A DNA stretch of 64,000 nt, taken from NCBI RefSeq assembly GCF_000741135.1, contig NZ_JGYU01000007.1, positions 62,001 through 126,000 of the forward strand. The letters run 5' to 3'. The DNA is from Bifidobacterium choerinum (GTDB lineage: Bacteria > Actinomycetota > Actinomycetes > Actinomycetales > Bifidobacteriaceae). The notes below the pieces were generated by a model. The model did not search any database. It was not told the origin of the DNA and saw only the letters and a list, made by a program, of their open reading frames with translations. The first letter of the stretch is position 1. Every line of letters begins with the position of its first letter. The position numbers and the translations under genes are program-made. This document shows positions 34,953 through 44,757 of the stretch, piece by piece.

Positions 34953-36064
34953 TGGCCGCGCGCGCACGGGCGAGGCGTCCGTCGATCTTCGACGTGGCGC
35001 AACTCGCCGGCGTGAGCCATCAGACGGTCTCGCGCGTCATCAACGACTCGCCGAACGTCGCCGATGCGACGCGCGCGAAAGTCAACGCCGCCATCGCCGA
35101 ACTCGGCTACCGGCCAAGCAATTCGGCACGCGCCCTCGCCTCCCACCGTTCGCGCACGATCGGGCTCATCGCAGGGGGTCAGCGCTTCTACGGCGCCGTC
35201 AGGGCGATGTCGGCGATCGAAACGGTCGCTCGCGCCCACGGCATATTCATCTCGGTCGCGCTCGTGCACGAGGCCGCATGCACGCAGCGGGAGTTCGACG
35301 AACTGTGCGCCGGTTTCGAACAGCAGGACGTCGACGCTTTCCTGATGCTCACGCCGACCGATGGCATGTTCGAGGCGGCATGCCGAGCCCGCGTGCGCCA
35401 GCCGCGCGTCATCGTCACGTCGACGCACGGCGCGGTCAGCGTCCAGGAGGGATTGCGGCTGCCGGGCGTGCGCGAACGGCGGCGCATCTCGATCGCCGGC
35501 GTCGACCAATGGGGCGGCATGGCGTCGGTGATCGAGCTCATCCGCAACTACGGGCACCGCAACGTGCTGTTCTTCGCCGGCGACACCGACTGGCGCGACG
35601 CGGCGACTCGGCTCGCCGCATGGAACAAGCTGTGCGTCGCCCGCGCCGTCAACTCGATCACCGTGCAGTGCGGGGCATGGGAGTCGGCTGCGGCGTACCG
35701 GCGGATGAACCACATCCTCGACAACATCGGCTCGAACGGCGGACGCTTGCCTACCTGCGTCGTATGCTCGAACGACGTGATGGCGATCGGCGTCATGCGC
35801 GCGTTGTACGAGCATGGCCTGCGCGTGCCGCACGACGTGAGCGTGACCGGCTTCGACGACATGCCCGGCGTGGACAACCTCTACCCGCCGTTGACGACGG
35901 TGCGGCCGGACTTCGACGATCTGGGCACGATGGCGATGAAGGAGATCCTGTATCTGCTCGGCGAACGCGACGAGCCGGGGTACGCGATCTCCAGACACGG
36001 CGTCGGGCTCGCGCCGGCCGATCTGATCGTGCGGCAGTCGGTGCGCGCGGCCGCGCGGCGATGA
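34952..36064 (+). CDS. LacI family transcriptional regulator
   Basis: 370 residues. The N-terminal helix-turn-helix SIFDVAQLAGVSHQTVSRVI and hinge GYRPSNSARALASHRSRTIG are canonical LacI. A periplasmic-binding-type sensor domain follows, with CVVCSNDVMAIGVMRALYEHG and VTGFDDMPGVDNLYPPLTTV at the C-terminus. It should bind an operator as a dimer and let go on binding a sugar. ATG 34952 shares a base with the preceding stop (TGATG), so it is coupled to the Maf-Nudix gene, an unusual partner. No sugar transporter or glycosidase is adjacent, so the inducer cannot be guessed. Confidence 0.9.
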   Translation: MAARARARRPSIFDVAQLAGVSHQTVSRVINDSPNVADATRAKVNAAIAELGYRPSNSARALASHRSRTIGLIAGGQRFYGAVRAMSAIETVARAHGIFISVALVHEAACTQREFDELCAGFEQQDVDAFLMLTPTDGMFEAACRARVRQPRVIVTSTHGAVSVQEGLRLPGVRERRRISIAGVDQWGGMASVIELIRNYGHRNVLFFAGDTDWRDAATRLAAWNKLCVARAVNSITVQCGAWESAAAYRRMNHILDNIGSNGGRLPTCVVCSNDVMAIGVMRALYEHGLRVPHDVSVTGFDDMPGVDNLYPPLTTVRPDFDDLGTMAMKEILYLLGERDEPGYAISRHGVGLAPADLIVRQSVRAAARR

Positions 36065-36113
36065 CGGGGCCGGCGATTTGCGTTCGCGGACGGGAACGCG
36101 TAGACGTAATGGC

Positions 36114-36860
36114 ATGACACGCAGACGCTCCCAGCATTTCGGCCGCAAGTACCTCAACGGCGCCGGCCTGTTCGAACGTATGCTCATCCTGCTCGTCATC
36201 CTCATCGTCATCGGTGTGACGATCGGCCTTGTATTGCCCCGCGTCAGCCCGAAGCTCGCCGAGATGACCGGCAGATACCGTGCGACGGGTACGGCTGCGC
36301 AGACGCTCGACTCGCTCGCCGTCGACGACCATCCGTCGTCGCGCGGCTACGACCGCGAGAAATTCGGCTACCGGCAGACCGACGTCGACGGCAACGGCTG
36401 TGACGTGCGCGACGACGTGCTGGGCCGCGACCTCGACGACGTGCGCTACACGCAGCGCGGCAGCTGCAAGGTCCAGTCGGGCGTCCTCGAAGACCCATAC
36501 ACCGGCGACGAAATCCGTTTCCAGCGCGGCCGAAACACGAGCGCGGCCGTGCAGATCGACCACGTCGTGGCGTTGCAGAATGCATGGCAGTCGGGAGCGA
36601 ACGCATGGAGCGCGAAGAAACGCTACGAGTTCGGCAACGATATGTACAACCTCATCGCCGTGGACGGTGCGGCGAACCAGGAGAAATCCTCGGCGTCCGC
36701 CGCCTACTGGCTACCGGAGAACAGCGGATACCGCTGCGAGTACGTCGCACGGCAGATCGGCGTCAAGGACAAATACGGGCTGACGGTCACCACACAGGAG
36801 AAACGCGCGATGCTTGGCGTGCTGCACAGCTGCCCCGGGCAGGCGGTGCCCGAGGAATGA
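36114..36860 (+). CDS. Membrane-anchored or exported HNH nuclease (DUF1524)
   Basis: 248 residues. A basic start is followed by one hydrophobic helix (about residues 20-43), so the rest should be outside the cell. The domain has CDVRDDVLGRDLDDV, SGVLEDPYTGDEIRF, VQIDHVVALQNAWQSGA and FGNDMYNLIAVDGAANQEK. The IDHVV His and the two later Asn residues form the HNH site. The family is common in actinobacteria and is thought to degrade outside DNA; its role is unproven. Conserved Cys pairs probably form disulfides. ATG 36114 fits; there is no clear ribosome site. Confidence 0.82.
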   Translation: MTRRRSQHFGRKYLNGAGLFERMLILLVILIVIGVTIGLVLPRVSPKLAEMTGRYRATGTAAQTLDSLAVDDHPSSRGYDREKFGYRQTDVDGNGCDVRDDVLGRDLDDVRYTQRGSCKVQSGVLEDPYTGDEIRFQRGRNTSAAVQIDHVVALQNAWQSGANAWSAKKRYEFGNDMYNLIAVDGAANQEKSSASAAYWLPENSGYRCEYVARQIGVKDKYGLTVTTQEKRAMLGVLHSCPGQAVPEE

Positions 36861-36951
36861 CGACGACGATTGAGCGAGCCGCGAACAGACGCCGATTCGT
36901 TATGTTGGTCCTCTAGGACTGCTTGATAGGACGAGGCGACGAGGAGCGGTG

Positions 36952-38304
36952 ATGGCACGGCGAAGCGAAACGAAACCGGATGGCACGGCGGATGGCGTTC
37001 AGGAGCCGGTGGACATCGATACGCTCGAACTCGACGCGGAGGCCGCACAGGACATCGCCATCGCACGCAAGGACGAAGGCAGGCCGGAGAAGGCGACGCA
37101 TGCGCTCGCCAGCATGCTCGGACCGGCGTTCGTCGCGGCGGTCGCCTACGTCGACCCCGGCAACGTCGCCGCGAACCTCACCTCCGGTGCGAAATACGGC
37201 TATATGCTCGTCTGGGTGCTCGTCGTGGCGAACTGCATGAGCGTGCTCATCCAATACCAAGCGGCGAAGCTCGGCGTCGTGACCGGCAAAAGCCTGCCGC
37301 AGATCCTCGGCGAGCGCATGGGGACGACCGGGCGTTTTCTGTTCTTCATGCAGGCCGAAGTGATCGCGATCGCCACCGATCTGGCCGAAGTGATCGGCGG
37401 CGCGATCGCGCTCAACCTGCTGTTCGGCATACCGATGCTGCTCGGCGGGTGCATCATCGGCGCCGTCTCCACATTGCTGCTGCTCTTCCAAGGCGGTGAG
37501 ACGCATAAGATCTTCGAGCGGCTCGTCATCGGACTGCTGCTCGTCATCACCTTCGGTTTCATCGCAGGGTTGTTCATGGACCCGCCGAACCCGCTCGCGG
37601 TGGCCGAAGGGCTCGTGCCGCGCTTCTCGGACGGCTCCTCGGTGCTGATGGCCGCATCGATGCTCGGTGCGACGGTCATGCCGCACGCGATCTATCTGCA
37701 TTCGACACTCGTCAACGACCACTTCGGCAAAGGCATCGACCGGCCGAGCGTGCCCGAGATGATGCACGGCAGCCGCATCGATGTCGTCTGGGCGCTCGCG
37801 ATCGCCGGCACCGTGAACATCGCGCTGCTCGTCATTGCGGCGAATTCGCTGTACGGGATGGATGGCACCGACACGATCGAAGGCGCGCAGCATGCGATCA
37901 CGCAGATGCTCGGCCCGGCCATCGGCACGATCTTCTCGATCGGGCTGCTCGCGTCCTCGCTGTCCTCCACGTCGGTCGGCACCTACGCCGGCTCGGAGAT
38001 CATGAAGGGGCTGCTACGGGTGAAGGTGCCGATGTGGGCGTGCCGCATCGTGACGCTCGTGCCGGCACTCGTCGTGCTCGCCTTCGCGAACAATCCGACC
38101 GAGGCGCTGATCATCGGACAGGTGGTGCTTTCGATCGGCATCCCCTTCGCGCTCATCCCGCTGATGCGCTACACCCATGACCGCGAGATCATGGGCAAAT
38201 ACGCCGACGGCACGGTGAAGCACATCATCTGCCTCGCCGTATGCGCCGTGATCGTGCTGCTCAACCTGGTGCTCATCGTGCTCACGGCGATGGGCAAGGC
38301 GTAG
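36952..38304 (+). CDS. mntH: NRAMP-family Mn(2+)/metal transporter (MntH-like)
   Basis: 450 residues with about 11 membrane helices. GPAFVAAVAYVDPGNVAANL carries the DPGN motif of helix 1, and GATVMPHAIYLHS the MPH motif of helix 6; both bind the metal. It takes up Mn(2+) or Fe(2+) with protons. The first 45 residues are charged and lie inside. GAGGAG precedes the GTG-ATG pair at 36949-36954, and I use the ATG. It ends ten bases from the convergent MFS gene. No MntR- or Fur-type site was recognised upstream. The symbol follows the family, not a test of metal choice. Confidence 0.9.
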   Translation: MARRSETKPDGTADGVQEPVDIDTLELDAEAAQDIAIARKDEGRPEKATHALASMLGPAFVAAVAYVDPGNVAANLTSGAKYGYMLVWVLVVANCMSVLIQYQAAKLGVVTGKSLPQILGERMGTTGRFLFFMQAEVIAIATDLAEVIGGAIALNLLFGIPMLLGGCIIGAVSTLLLLFQGGETHKIFERLVIGLLLVITFGFIAGLFMDPPNPLAVAEGLVPRFSDGSSVLMAASMLGATVMPHAIYLHSTLVNDHFGKGIDRPSVPEMMHGSRIDVVWALAIAGTVNIALLVIAANSLYGMDGTDTIEGAQHAITQMLGPAIGTIFSIGLLASSLSSTSVGTYAGSEIMKGLLRVKVPMWACRIVTLVPALVVLAFANNPTEALIIGQVVLSIGIPFALIPLMRYTHDREIMGKYADGTVKHIICLAVCAVIVLLNLVLIVLTAMGKA

Positions 38305-38313
38305 CGAGCCGTG

Positions 38314-39999
38314 CTACTTCGCAGAGGCTGCAGCGGCTTTGCCGTCCTGCTCATGGTGCAGTGCCCGGCGCACCGCTTCGCGGGTGGAGCCGGCATCCTC
38401 GCCCTTGACGCCGAAGACGACGAGCAGGATCATGACGAAGTTGATGATCGCGCTGATGCGCAGCGCCCATTCGATGCCGATGATGTTCGATGCGATTTCG
38501 GAACGGCCTGCGGACAGCTGTGCGGCGGCGATTGAATACATCGTCAGGATCATGACCGGCGAGCCGATCGCGCCGGCGATCTGCCGCACCGTGTTCGTCA
38601 CGGCGGAACCCGCGGAGACTTCGGAAGGCTTGAGGCAGTTGAGCGACCAGGTGGTGACCGGCATCATGACGAAGCCCATGCCGATCTGCCGGATGAACTG
38701 ACAGATCGAGATGTACCAGATCCAGGTGTGCATGCCGATCATGCTCATCATCGCGGTGCCGAGAAACAGCAGCATCGTGCCGACCATCGCGACCGGACGC
38801 GCGCCGAAACGGTCGAGCGCGCGGCCGCCGAAGAACTGGGCGATCGCCTGCGCGATGGCGCCCGGCAGCATGACGAGGCCGCTGATTGTGGCCGTATAGC
38901 CGCGGCAGTTCTGGATGTACAGCGGAATGAGCACGACGAGCGAGCTGAACGCGAAGAAGCTCAGCGACGCGATGAGCGTGCCGATCGAGAAATGCACGTT
39001 GCGCAGCACCGACAGGTCGAGCAGCGCCGGACGGCCCGTCTTGCCCGCCTTGAAGCGCTTCTCGCTGTGGATCTGCCGCAGTACGAACCAGATGATGCCG
39101 GCGACGCCGATGACCATCGGCAGCCAGACGACCGGGGCCGTAAGCGGATAGGCCTGAATGTTCGTGAAACCGAACATGAGACCGCCGAAGCCAATGATCG
39201 ACAGTCCCACCGAGAAGAAGTCCGCGTGCGCCGTCCTGTCCGATTCGCCGAAGTCATGCAGGCCGAACACGGCGAGCAGCACCGAGATGCAGCCGATGAC
39301 GGTGAGCGTCAGGAAGATCGAACGCCAGCCGTTCATATCGGTCTGCAGGCCACCGAGCGTCGGGCCGACCGCCGGGGCCACAGCCATCGCCATGCCGACG
39401 ACACCCATCGCCATGCCGCGCCGGTCGAGCGGAAAGATCGAGAAGACGGTGATCTGCAGCACCGGCCACATGACGCCGGTGCCGGCCGCTTCGAGGAAAC
39501 GGCCGAACAACGCGAGCGGGAAGGACGGGCTCAGCCACGCGAGCACCGAGCCGACCGTGAACACGACCATCGACGTGATGACGATCTGCCGTGTGGAGAA
39601 GCGCCGCGTCAGATACGCGGTCAATGGCACCATGACGCCCATCGTCAGCTGGAAGATCGACGTCATCCATTGGCCGAGCGTCACCGAGATGCCGAAGTCG
39701 TCGACGAGCGTTGGCAACGCAGCGCTCAGCTGCAGCTGCGTGAAGTTGCCGACGAACGTGATGAAGGTCAGGATCGCGAGCGAGACGAACGCCGGACGCG
39801 TCAGATGGCCGCCCCGGTACGCGTGTTCGCGGGTGAGGACGGCGGACAGACCGGCGATCCCGCGGTGCGCGGCCGTATCCGGTTCCGGTTCGTGGTGCAC
39901 CTCGCGCGTGTACGGACGTCCGGGGCGGATGGCCGGTGCGCCTCCTCCGTCGCCGGGTTGTTCGTGCTGTGGGTGCTCCTGTTGTCCGTGTGCTGCCAT
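38314..39999 (-). CDS. MFS drug exporter, DHA2 family (14 helices)
   Basis: 561 residues. A Pro/His/Gln-rich N-terminus of about 65 residues leads into 14 predicted membrane helices. LPTLVDDFGISVTLGQWMTS and the motif around GPTLGGLQTDMNGWRSIFLT (motif C and following loop) mark the EmrB/QacA group. These proton antiporters pump out drugs or other compounds. The frame is open to 40320, but ATG 39999 has AGGAA upstream and gives a normal length. It follows the small acidic gene by 46 bases, and both are probably one transcript. Substrate unknown. Confidence 0.87.
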   Translation of the reverse strand: MAAHGQQEHPQHEQPGDGGGAPAIRPGRPYTREVHHEPEPDTAAHRGIAGLSAVLTREHAYRGGHLTRPAFVSLAILTFITFVGNFTQLQLSAALPTLVDDFGISVTLGQWMTSIFQLTMGVMVPLTAYLTRRFSTRQIVITSMVVFTVGSVLAWLSPSFPLALFGRFLEAAGTGVMWPVLQITVFSIFPLDRRGMAMGVVGMAMAVAPAVGPTLGGLQTDMNGWRSIFLTLTVIGCISVLLAVFGLHDFGESDRTAHADFFSVGLSIIGFGGLMFGFTNIQAYPLTAPVVWLPMVIGVAGIIWFVLRQIHSEKRFKAGKTGRPALLDLSVLRNVHFSIGTLIASLSFFAFSSLVVLIPLYIQNCRGYTATISGLVMLPGAIAQAIAQFFGGRALDRFGARPVAMVGTMLLFLGTAMMSMIGMHTWIWYISICQFIRQIGMGFVMMPVTTWSLNCLKPSEVSAGSAVTNTVRQIAGAIGSPVMILTMYSIAAAQLSAGRSEIASNIIGIEWALRISAIINFVMILLVVFGVKGEDAGSTREAVRRALHHEQDGKAAAASAK

Positions 40000-40045
40000 G
40001 CGTTCCTGGGTTCTCGTCGGATGCGGCGCTCGCGCCGCGGTTTGC

Positions 40046-40546
40046 TCAGTCTTCTGCGGTGGTGTCGTCTTCGATGGTCGTGATCGTCGTCGAGGCCGTG
40101 ATGTCGTCGACGACCGGGGTCTCACCGGTGGGGGTGTCGTCGGCCGACAGCGCATCGTCCTGATGCTGCGGGCTGTATTCGGCGACGTTGAGCACGGCGA
40201 TGCCGTCAGCGGTGCGTACGAAGACGTTCGCGCGGCCGCCGATTTCCTCGATGCCCTCGAGCAGGTGCGAGATCGGCTCCGTGTCGAGCACCGGCAGCAC
40301 CTGCGCGACGCCCTTCTCATCGATGACGCGCAGCGTCTCGTCGAGTTCGCCGGTGGCGAGGATCTCGTCGATGCGGCGTTCGAACTGATGGAGCTCGTCG
40401 TCCTCGATGTCGTCGTCGACCTCGTCCTGCGTGGTCACGGCATCGATCTCGCCGGTCTGGATGTCGTCCTCCTCGCTCGGAGTGACGACCGTCGTCTCCT
40501 CGATCACGTCGTCCCCATCCTCGACATGCTCCGTCTGTGCTGCCAT
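40046..40546 (-). CDS. Small acidic protein of unknown function
   Basis: 166 residues from ATG 40546, which has a strong AAGGAGG seven bases upstream. Both ends are rich in Asp, Glu and Thr and look disordered. The centre (about residues 55-125) could form a small domain: FERRIDEILATGELDETLRV, VAQVLPVLDTEPISHLLEGI and ANVFVRTADGIAVLNVAEYS. I do not recognise a family. It precedes the MFS exporter on the same strand and may share its transcript. It has no signal peptide or membrane helix, so it should be cytosolic. Confidence 0.65.
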   Translation of the reverse strand: MAAQTEHVEDGDDVIEETTVVTPSEEDDIQTGEIDAVTTQDEVDDDIEDDELHQFERRIDEILATGELDETLRVIDEKGVAQVLPVLDTEPISHLLEGIEEIGGRANVFVRTADGIAVLNVAEYSPQHQDDALSADDTPTGETPVVDDITASTTITTIEDDTTAED

Positions 40547-40905
40547 AGTGGCCTCCTTCGAATCGACATCCGCCGCCATGCGTGGGACGTATGGGCACGG
40601 GGCTGATGAAGGCGCACGGTGCGCGGACGCTCATGGGTGCTCGTGGACGCATGGATGCCGCCGGATGTGCGGCGTAGTTGAGATACCTTGTCTCAATATT
40701 AGACAGAGGGCACTCCCTTATTCACTATTCGAGAAACGGCGGCGGGGCGGGGCGACCGTGGAGATGCTGTGTGGAACACGCCATCGCTGAACATGGTCCG
40801 CGTTATGATGAATGTTCGTATGCGCGCAGATCGGACGATCCGCGCGGTGATGCGACGCCGTTTTACGCATCGGATGGCAATGTCGGATTCATCAGAGGGA
40901 GAGCG
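40547..40905. promoter_or_regulatory. Divergent control region before polysaccharide locus II, with a possible operator
   Basis: This gap separates the acidic-protein gene (minus) from the priming transferase gene (plus). TTGAGA-TACCTTG-TCTCAA at 40678-40696 is a small dyad that could be an operator. TTATGAT near 40802-40808 could be a -10 box. The frame of the transferase is open back to 40678, but the ribosome site favours 40906. I see no gene in the gap. Confidence 0.35.
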
Positions 40906-42441
40906 ATGAGCGGAACGCAGCGCGACGCGCAGCTGGCACAGCAGGTCGATCGTCAATCCGCCAAGGTGCTGCAGTGGCGATTCGTCATGAACCTTGCGCT
41001 CATGGCGTTCGACGCGCTGGTGTTCTTCTGCGTGAATCTGGGCGTCATGGCGATGTACAAGGAGATGCGCGTCTTCACGACCCGTCTGCAGTGGAACGTC
41101 ACGATCAACCCGTATCTGTATGCGGCAGTGTGCGCGATCATCTGGGTGTTCTGCGCGCGCGTCGCCGGCGTCTACCACCGCCATGTGTTCGCCGACGGCT
41201 ACCAGCTCAACGTCCTGTTGTTCAAAGCGACCTGCATCAGCTGGATCAGCATCTGCGCCGTCAACTACATCATGCAGACGAACATCTCATTGGCTGACGT
41301 CACCGTGACCTGCCTGTGCGTCTGGGTCGTCGAGATGATCGTGCGCATGATCGCGAGGATGTTCCTGACGGTGCGCCACCGCAAAGGCGAATACGCCTAT
41401 CCGACCGTCATCGTCGGCTCGCCGGAGGGAATCGGCCAGATCCTCAAGTTCCTCAACCAGCGCAAGCAGCTCAACTACAAGCCGGTGCGCGTCTGCCCGA
41501 TCCGCGTGAACCCGGCCACCGGTCTCATCGAAGCCGATCCGGACCGCAACCTCCTCAAGGCCGAGGTGGAGGAGTCGTGGGGCGACTTCATCCAGCCGAT
41601 CACCTACGGCGACGACCTCGCCGCGCGTATCGCGCAGACCGGCGCGCAGACCGTCATGGTCACCGACGTGCTCGACCGCTTCTCCGACAACCTGAGCACC
41701 TTCGCCGTGCAGATGGAGGCGCTCAACCTGGAGATCGCGCTGATCACGTCGGCGCTCGACATCGCCGAACATGCGACGCAGATGCGCAACATCCAGGGCA
41801 TGAGCATCATGACGATCAGTCTGCCGCAGTATTCGCCGGCGTCGCGCATCAAGAAGCGCATCTTCGATCTGGTCGTCTCGTCGATCGCGATCATCCTGTC
41901 GTCGCCGATCATGCTCATCGTCGCATTGGCGATCAAGCTCGAGGACGGCGGCCCGGTCTTCTACAAGCAGGAACGCATCGGCCTGCATGGCAAACCGTTC
42001 TACATCCATAAGTTCCGTTCGATGCGCGTCGACGCCGACAAGCACCTCAAGGAGGTGCTCGAGGCGAACGGACAGGAGATGGGCGCGCGCTACAAGCTCA
42101 AGCACGATCCGCGCATCACGAAGGTCGGCAATTTCATCCGCAAGACGAGCCTCGACGAGCTGCCGCAGTTCTTCGACGTGTTCACCGGTTCGATGAGCGT
42201 CGTCGGACCGCGTCCGCAGCGCGACTTCGAAGTCGAGGAATACGATCAGGTCTACGCGACGCGCCTGCTTGTCAAGCCGGGCATCACCGGGCCTTGGCAG
42301 GTCTCGGGCCGCAACGACCTGAACGAGGAGGAAAGCCGCCAGCTCGATGTGAGCTATGTGCAGGACTGGAGCGTCCTCGGCGACGTCGTCTACATCCTGC
42401 GCACGATCGGCATCGTCGTGCACCCGCACGGCGCGTACTGA
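40906..42441 (+). CDS. Undecaprenyl-phosphate sugar-1-phosphate transferase (priming transferase)
   Basis: 511 residues. Four or five N-terminal membrane helices are followed by a Rossmann-like part ([18 protein letters not shown]) and, from about residue 314, the Bac_transf domain: [48 protein letters not shown] and [20 protein letters not shown]. This is the WbaP/CpsE type that starts repeat-unit assembly by moving a hexose-1-phosphate onto undecaprenyl phosphate. It is the only priming enzyme in the window. ATG 40906 follows AGAGGGAGAGCG. The usual sugar for this family is galactose or glucose; here it is not known. Confidence 0.92.
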   Translation: MSGTQRDAQLAQQVDRQSAKVLQWRFVMNLALMAFDALVFFCVNLGVMAMYKEMRVFTTRLQWNVTINPYLYAAVCAIIWVFCARVAGVYHRHVFADGYQLNVLLFKATCISWISICAVNYIMQTNISLADVTVTCLCVWVVEMIVRMIARMFLTVRHRKGEYAYPTVIVGSPEGIGQILKFLNQRKQLNYKPVRVCPIRVNPATGLIEADPDRNLLKAEVEESWGDFIQPITYGDDLAARIAQTGAQTVMVTDVLDRFSDNLSTFAVQMEALNLEIALITSALDIAEHATQMRNIQGMSIMTISLPQYSPASRIKKRIFDLVVSSIAIILSSPIMLIVALAIKLEDGGPVFYKQERIGLHGKPFYIHKFRSMRVDADKHLKEVLEANGQEMGARYKLKHDPRITKVGNFIRKTSLDELPQFFDVFTGSMSVVGPRPQRDFEVEEYDQVYATRLLVKPGITGPWQVSGRNDLNEEESRQLDVSYVQDWSVLGDVVYILRTIGIVVHPHGAY

Positions 42442-42497
42442 GCACAGCATTCAACCAATCAGCCAAACCAACCGAAACTAGAAGAATCGAGAACGTG

Positions 42498-43742
42498 ATG
42501 AAGATTGCCGTCGCTGGAACCGGTTATGTGGGTCTGTCCGTGGCGTTGCTGCTCGCGCAGCACAACGAGGTGCATGCGTTGGATATCGTGCCGGAGAAGG
42601 TCGAGATGCTCAACCGGTGCACGAGCCCGATCGTGGACGTGGAGATCACGCGCTTCCTCGACGGCAAGCGCGACGGCACGATGGCACTCGACTTCCAGGC
42701 GACGACCGATCCGGCCGTGGCCTACACCGGCGCCGACTACGCGGTCGTCGCGACGCCGACGAACTACGACCCGAAGAAGAACTACTTCGACACGTCGAGC
42801 GTCGAGGCCGCGATCAAGGCCATCCGCGAATACGATCCGGACTGCTGGATCGTCATCAAGTCGACGATCCCGGTCGGATACACGGCGCAGCTGCGCGAGA
42901 GGACCGGCGACGAGAAGATCATCTTCTCGCCGGAGTTCCTGCGCGAAGGCCATGCGCTGTACGACAACCTGCACCCGTCGCGCATCGTCGTCGGTGCGCC
43001 GATGGACGATCCGCAGGCCGTCGAGGCGGCGCACGTCTTCGCGAACCTGCTCGCGCAGGGTGCGGCGCCGGAGGAACATGAGCGCGTGAACGCCGACGGC
43101 ACGACTGGTATTCCTGAACTCGTCTGCGGCACGACCGAGGCCGAAGCGATCAAACTGTTCGCCAACACCTTCCTGGCGCTGCGCGTCGCCTACTTCAACG
43201 AGCTCGACACCTATGCCGAGTCCCGCGGCCTCAACACGGCCGAGATCATCCGCGGCGTCTGCCTCGATCCGCGCATCGGCGGCCACTACAACAACCCGTC
43301 CTTCGGCTACGGCGGCTACTGCCTGCCGAAGGATTCGAAGCAGCTGCTCGCGAACTACGCGGACGTGCCGCAGAACCTCATCGAGGCGATCGTCGCGTCC
43401 AATGGCACGCGCAAGGACTTCATCGCCGAGCAGATCCTGTCGAAGATCGAAGGAGCCGAGAAGCCGACCGTCGGCATCTACCGCCTGACGATGAAGTCCG
43501 GCTCGGACAACTTCCGCCAGTCGAGCATCCAGGGCATCATGAAGCGCATCAAGGCGAAGGGCGTCCCGGTCGTCGTCTATGAGCCGACATTGGAAGACGA
43601 GGAGTTCTTCGGCAGCCCGGTCACGCATGATCTCGACGCGTTCAAGGACGCAGCGACGATCATCGTCGCCAATCGTTGGAACGACGAACTCAACGATGTG
43701 ACGGACAAGGTCTATACGCGAGACCTGTTCAAGCGCGATTGA
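42498..43742 (+). CDS. ugd: UDP-glucose 6-dehydrogenase
   Basis: 414 residues. The N-terminal NAD site is [20 protein letters not shown] (GxGxxG at residues 7-12). [19 protein letters not shown] and [20 protein letters not shown] are family hallmarks, and the catalytic Cys is residue 275 in [13 protein letters not shown]. The enzyme oxidises UDP-glucose twice to UDP-glucuronate, so the polysaccharide made here probably holds uronic acid. It lies 56 bases after the priming transferase gene. A related UDP-ManNAc dehydrogenase role cannot be fully ruled out. Confidence 0.9.
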   Translation: MKIAVAGTGYVGLSVALLLAQHNEVHALDIVPEKVEMLNRCTSPIVDVEITRFLDGKRDGTMALDFQATTDPAVAYTGADYAVVATPTNYDPKKNYFDTSSVEAAIKAIREYDPDCWIVIKSTIPVGYTAQLRERTGDEKIIFSPEFLREGHALYDNLHPSRIVVGAPMDDPQAVEAAHVFANLLAQGAAPEEHERVNADGTTGIPELVCGTTEAEAIKLFANTFLALRVAYFNELDTYAESRGLNTAEIIRGVCLDPRIGGHYNNPSFGYGGYCLPKDSKQLLANYADVPQNLIEAIVASNGTRKDFIAEQILSKIEGAEKPTVGIYRLTMKSGSDNFRQSSIQGIMKRIKAKGVPVVVYEPTLEDEEFFGSPVTHDLDAFKDAATIIVANRWNDELNDVTDKVYTRDLFKRD

Positions 43743-43842
43743 GCTGTGATTCAGCTGATGGACGTCGAGTGTTGGTCAACGCGTGGCGTCCATCCATCTT
43801 GCATCTTGCTGTTGGAATGTAAACGTAATTCGAGGGAACGCG

Positions 43843-44757
43843 ATGGGATGGTCGTCGACGATGGGGAAGATCCGCACGAAGCTGCAGTACGTGTGCAGCG
43901 CGACCCGCCTGTTCGGGCCGCGGATGGGGATGACGAGCCTGCTGCATCATCTGGCGCATCGTAATATCGGGGCATATTATGAAAAGCTCGTCGAGGCGTC
44001 ATGGAACCGCTTCATGGAGGACATCCCCTTCGATGCCGACGCGATCGCCACACTGCCCGCGACCAATGACGGACCCATATGGGTCATGTGGTGGCAGGGT
44101 CTGGACGGCTCCGAGCCCCCGATCGTCCGCGCCTGCATTGACAGCATCAAGCGTCACGCCAGCGGGCGCGAGGTCCGCCTCATCACGAAGGACACGGTCG
44201 AGCAGTACGCGTCGCTGGATCCGTCGATCATGCGCAAGGTGCACGACGGCAAGATCACGATCACGACCTTGTCCGACATCGTCCGTTTCGCCGTGTTGAA
44301 GGAGCATGGCGGCATGTGGATGGACGCGACGATGTATCTGACCGCCGACCTGTCCGACGACGTCAGGCGATACACGTTCTATTCGATTCCGAACCATCAG
44401 AACGCGCCCACGCGCAACTGGACCGGCTACTTCATGGGAGGCAAGCAGGGGAATCCATTGTTCTCCTATATGCTGCAGGCCTTCGTCGCGCTGTATGGGC
44501 TGACCGACCACATCCCCGACTATTTCATGATCGACGTGATGCTCTCCGCCGCGTATACGCATATCCCACAGGTGCGCGCGATGATCGACGCGGAGCCGGT
44601 CAACAACCTGCATCGACTATATCTTGCGGGCAAGCTCGCCGATGCGAGCGTGGACCTGCCGGCCGACACCTATGCGTACAAGCTCTCCTATAAGAACGTG
44701 CAGCGGATTCCCGCCGCGCATACCGTGTACGGCGCGGTACTCGACGGCACGCTGTGA
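43843..44757 (+). CDS. Capsular polysaccharide synthesis protein (Caps_synth-type), second copy
   Basis: 304 residues. GPIWVMWWQGLDGSEPPIVR near residue 73, EVRLITKDTVEQYA, TLSDIVRFAVLKEHGG and MWMDATMYLTADL match the Caps_synth family. The WMDATMY Asp residues belong to the DxD-like site, more canonical than in the copy at 288-1247 (WMDLSLY). ATG 43843 has GAGGGAA upstream. It is the first sugar-adding gene of locus II after ugd, with 100 bases between. Donor and acceptor are unknown. Confidence 0.8.
   Translation: MGWSSTMGKIRTKLQYVCSATRLFGPRMGMTSLLHHLAHRNIGAYYEKLVEASWNRFMEDIPFDADAIATLPATNDGPIWVMWWQGLDGSEPPIVRACIDSIKRHASGREVRLITKDTVEQYASLDPSIMRKVHDGKITITTLSDIVRFAVLKEHGGMWMDATMYLTADLSDDVRRYTFYSIPNHQNAPTRNWTGYFMGGKQGNPLFSYMLQAFVALYGLTDHIPDYFMIDVMLSAAYTHIPQVRAMIDAEPVNNLHRLYLAGKLADASVDLPADTYAYKLSYKNVQRIPAAHTVYGAVLDGTL

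Noticed and set aside
33417..36211. Minus-strand frames of 516 and 484 codons
   Set aside because: They are antisense to the Maf-Nudix and LacI genes, whose families are clear. No motif supports the antisense frames.
38728..40606. Plus-strand frames of 451 and 482 codons
   Set aside because: They are antisense to the MFS exporter and the acidic protein and show no recognisable protein.
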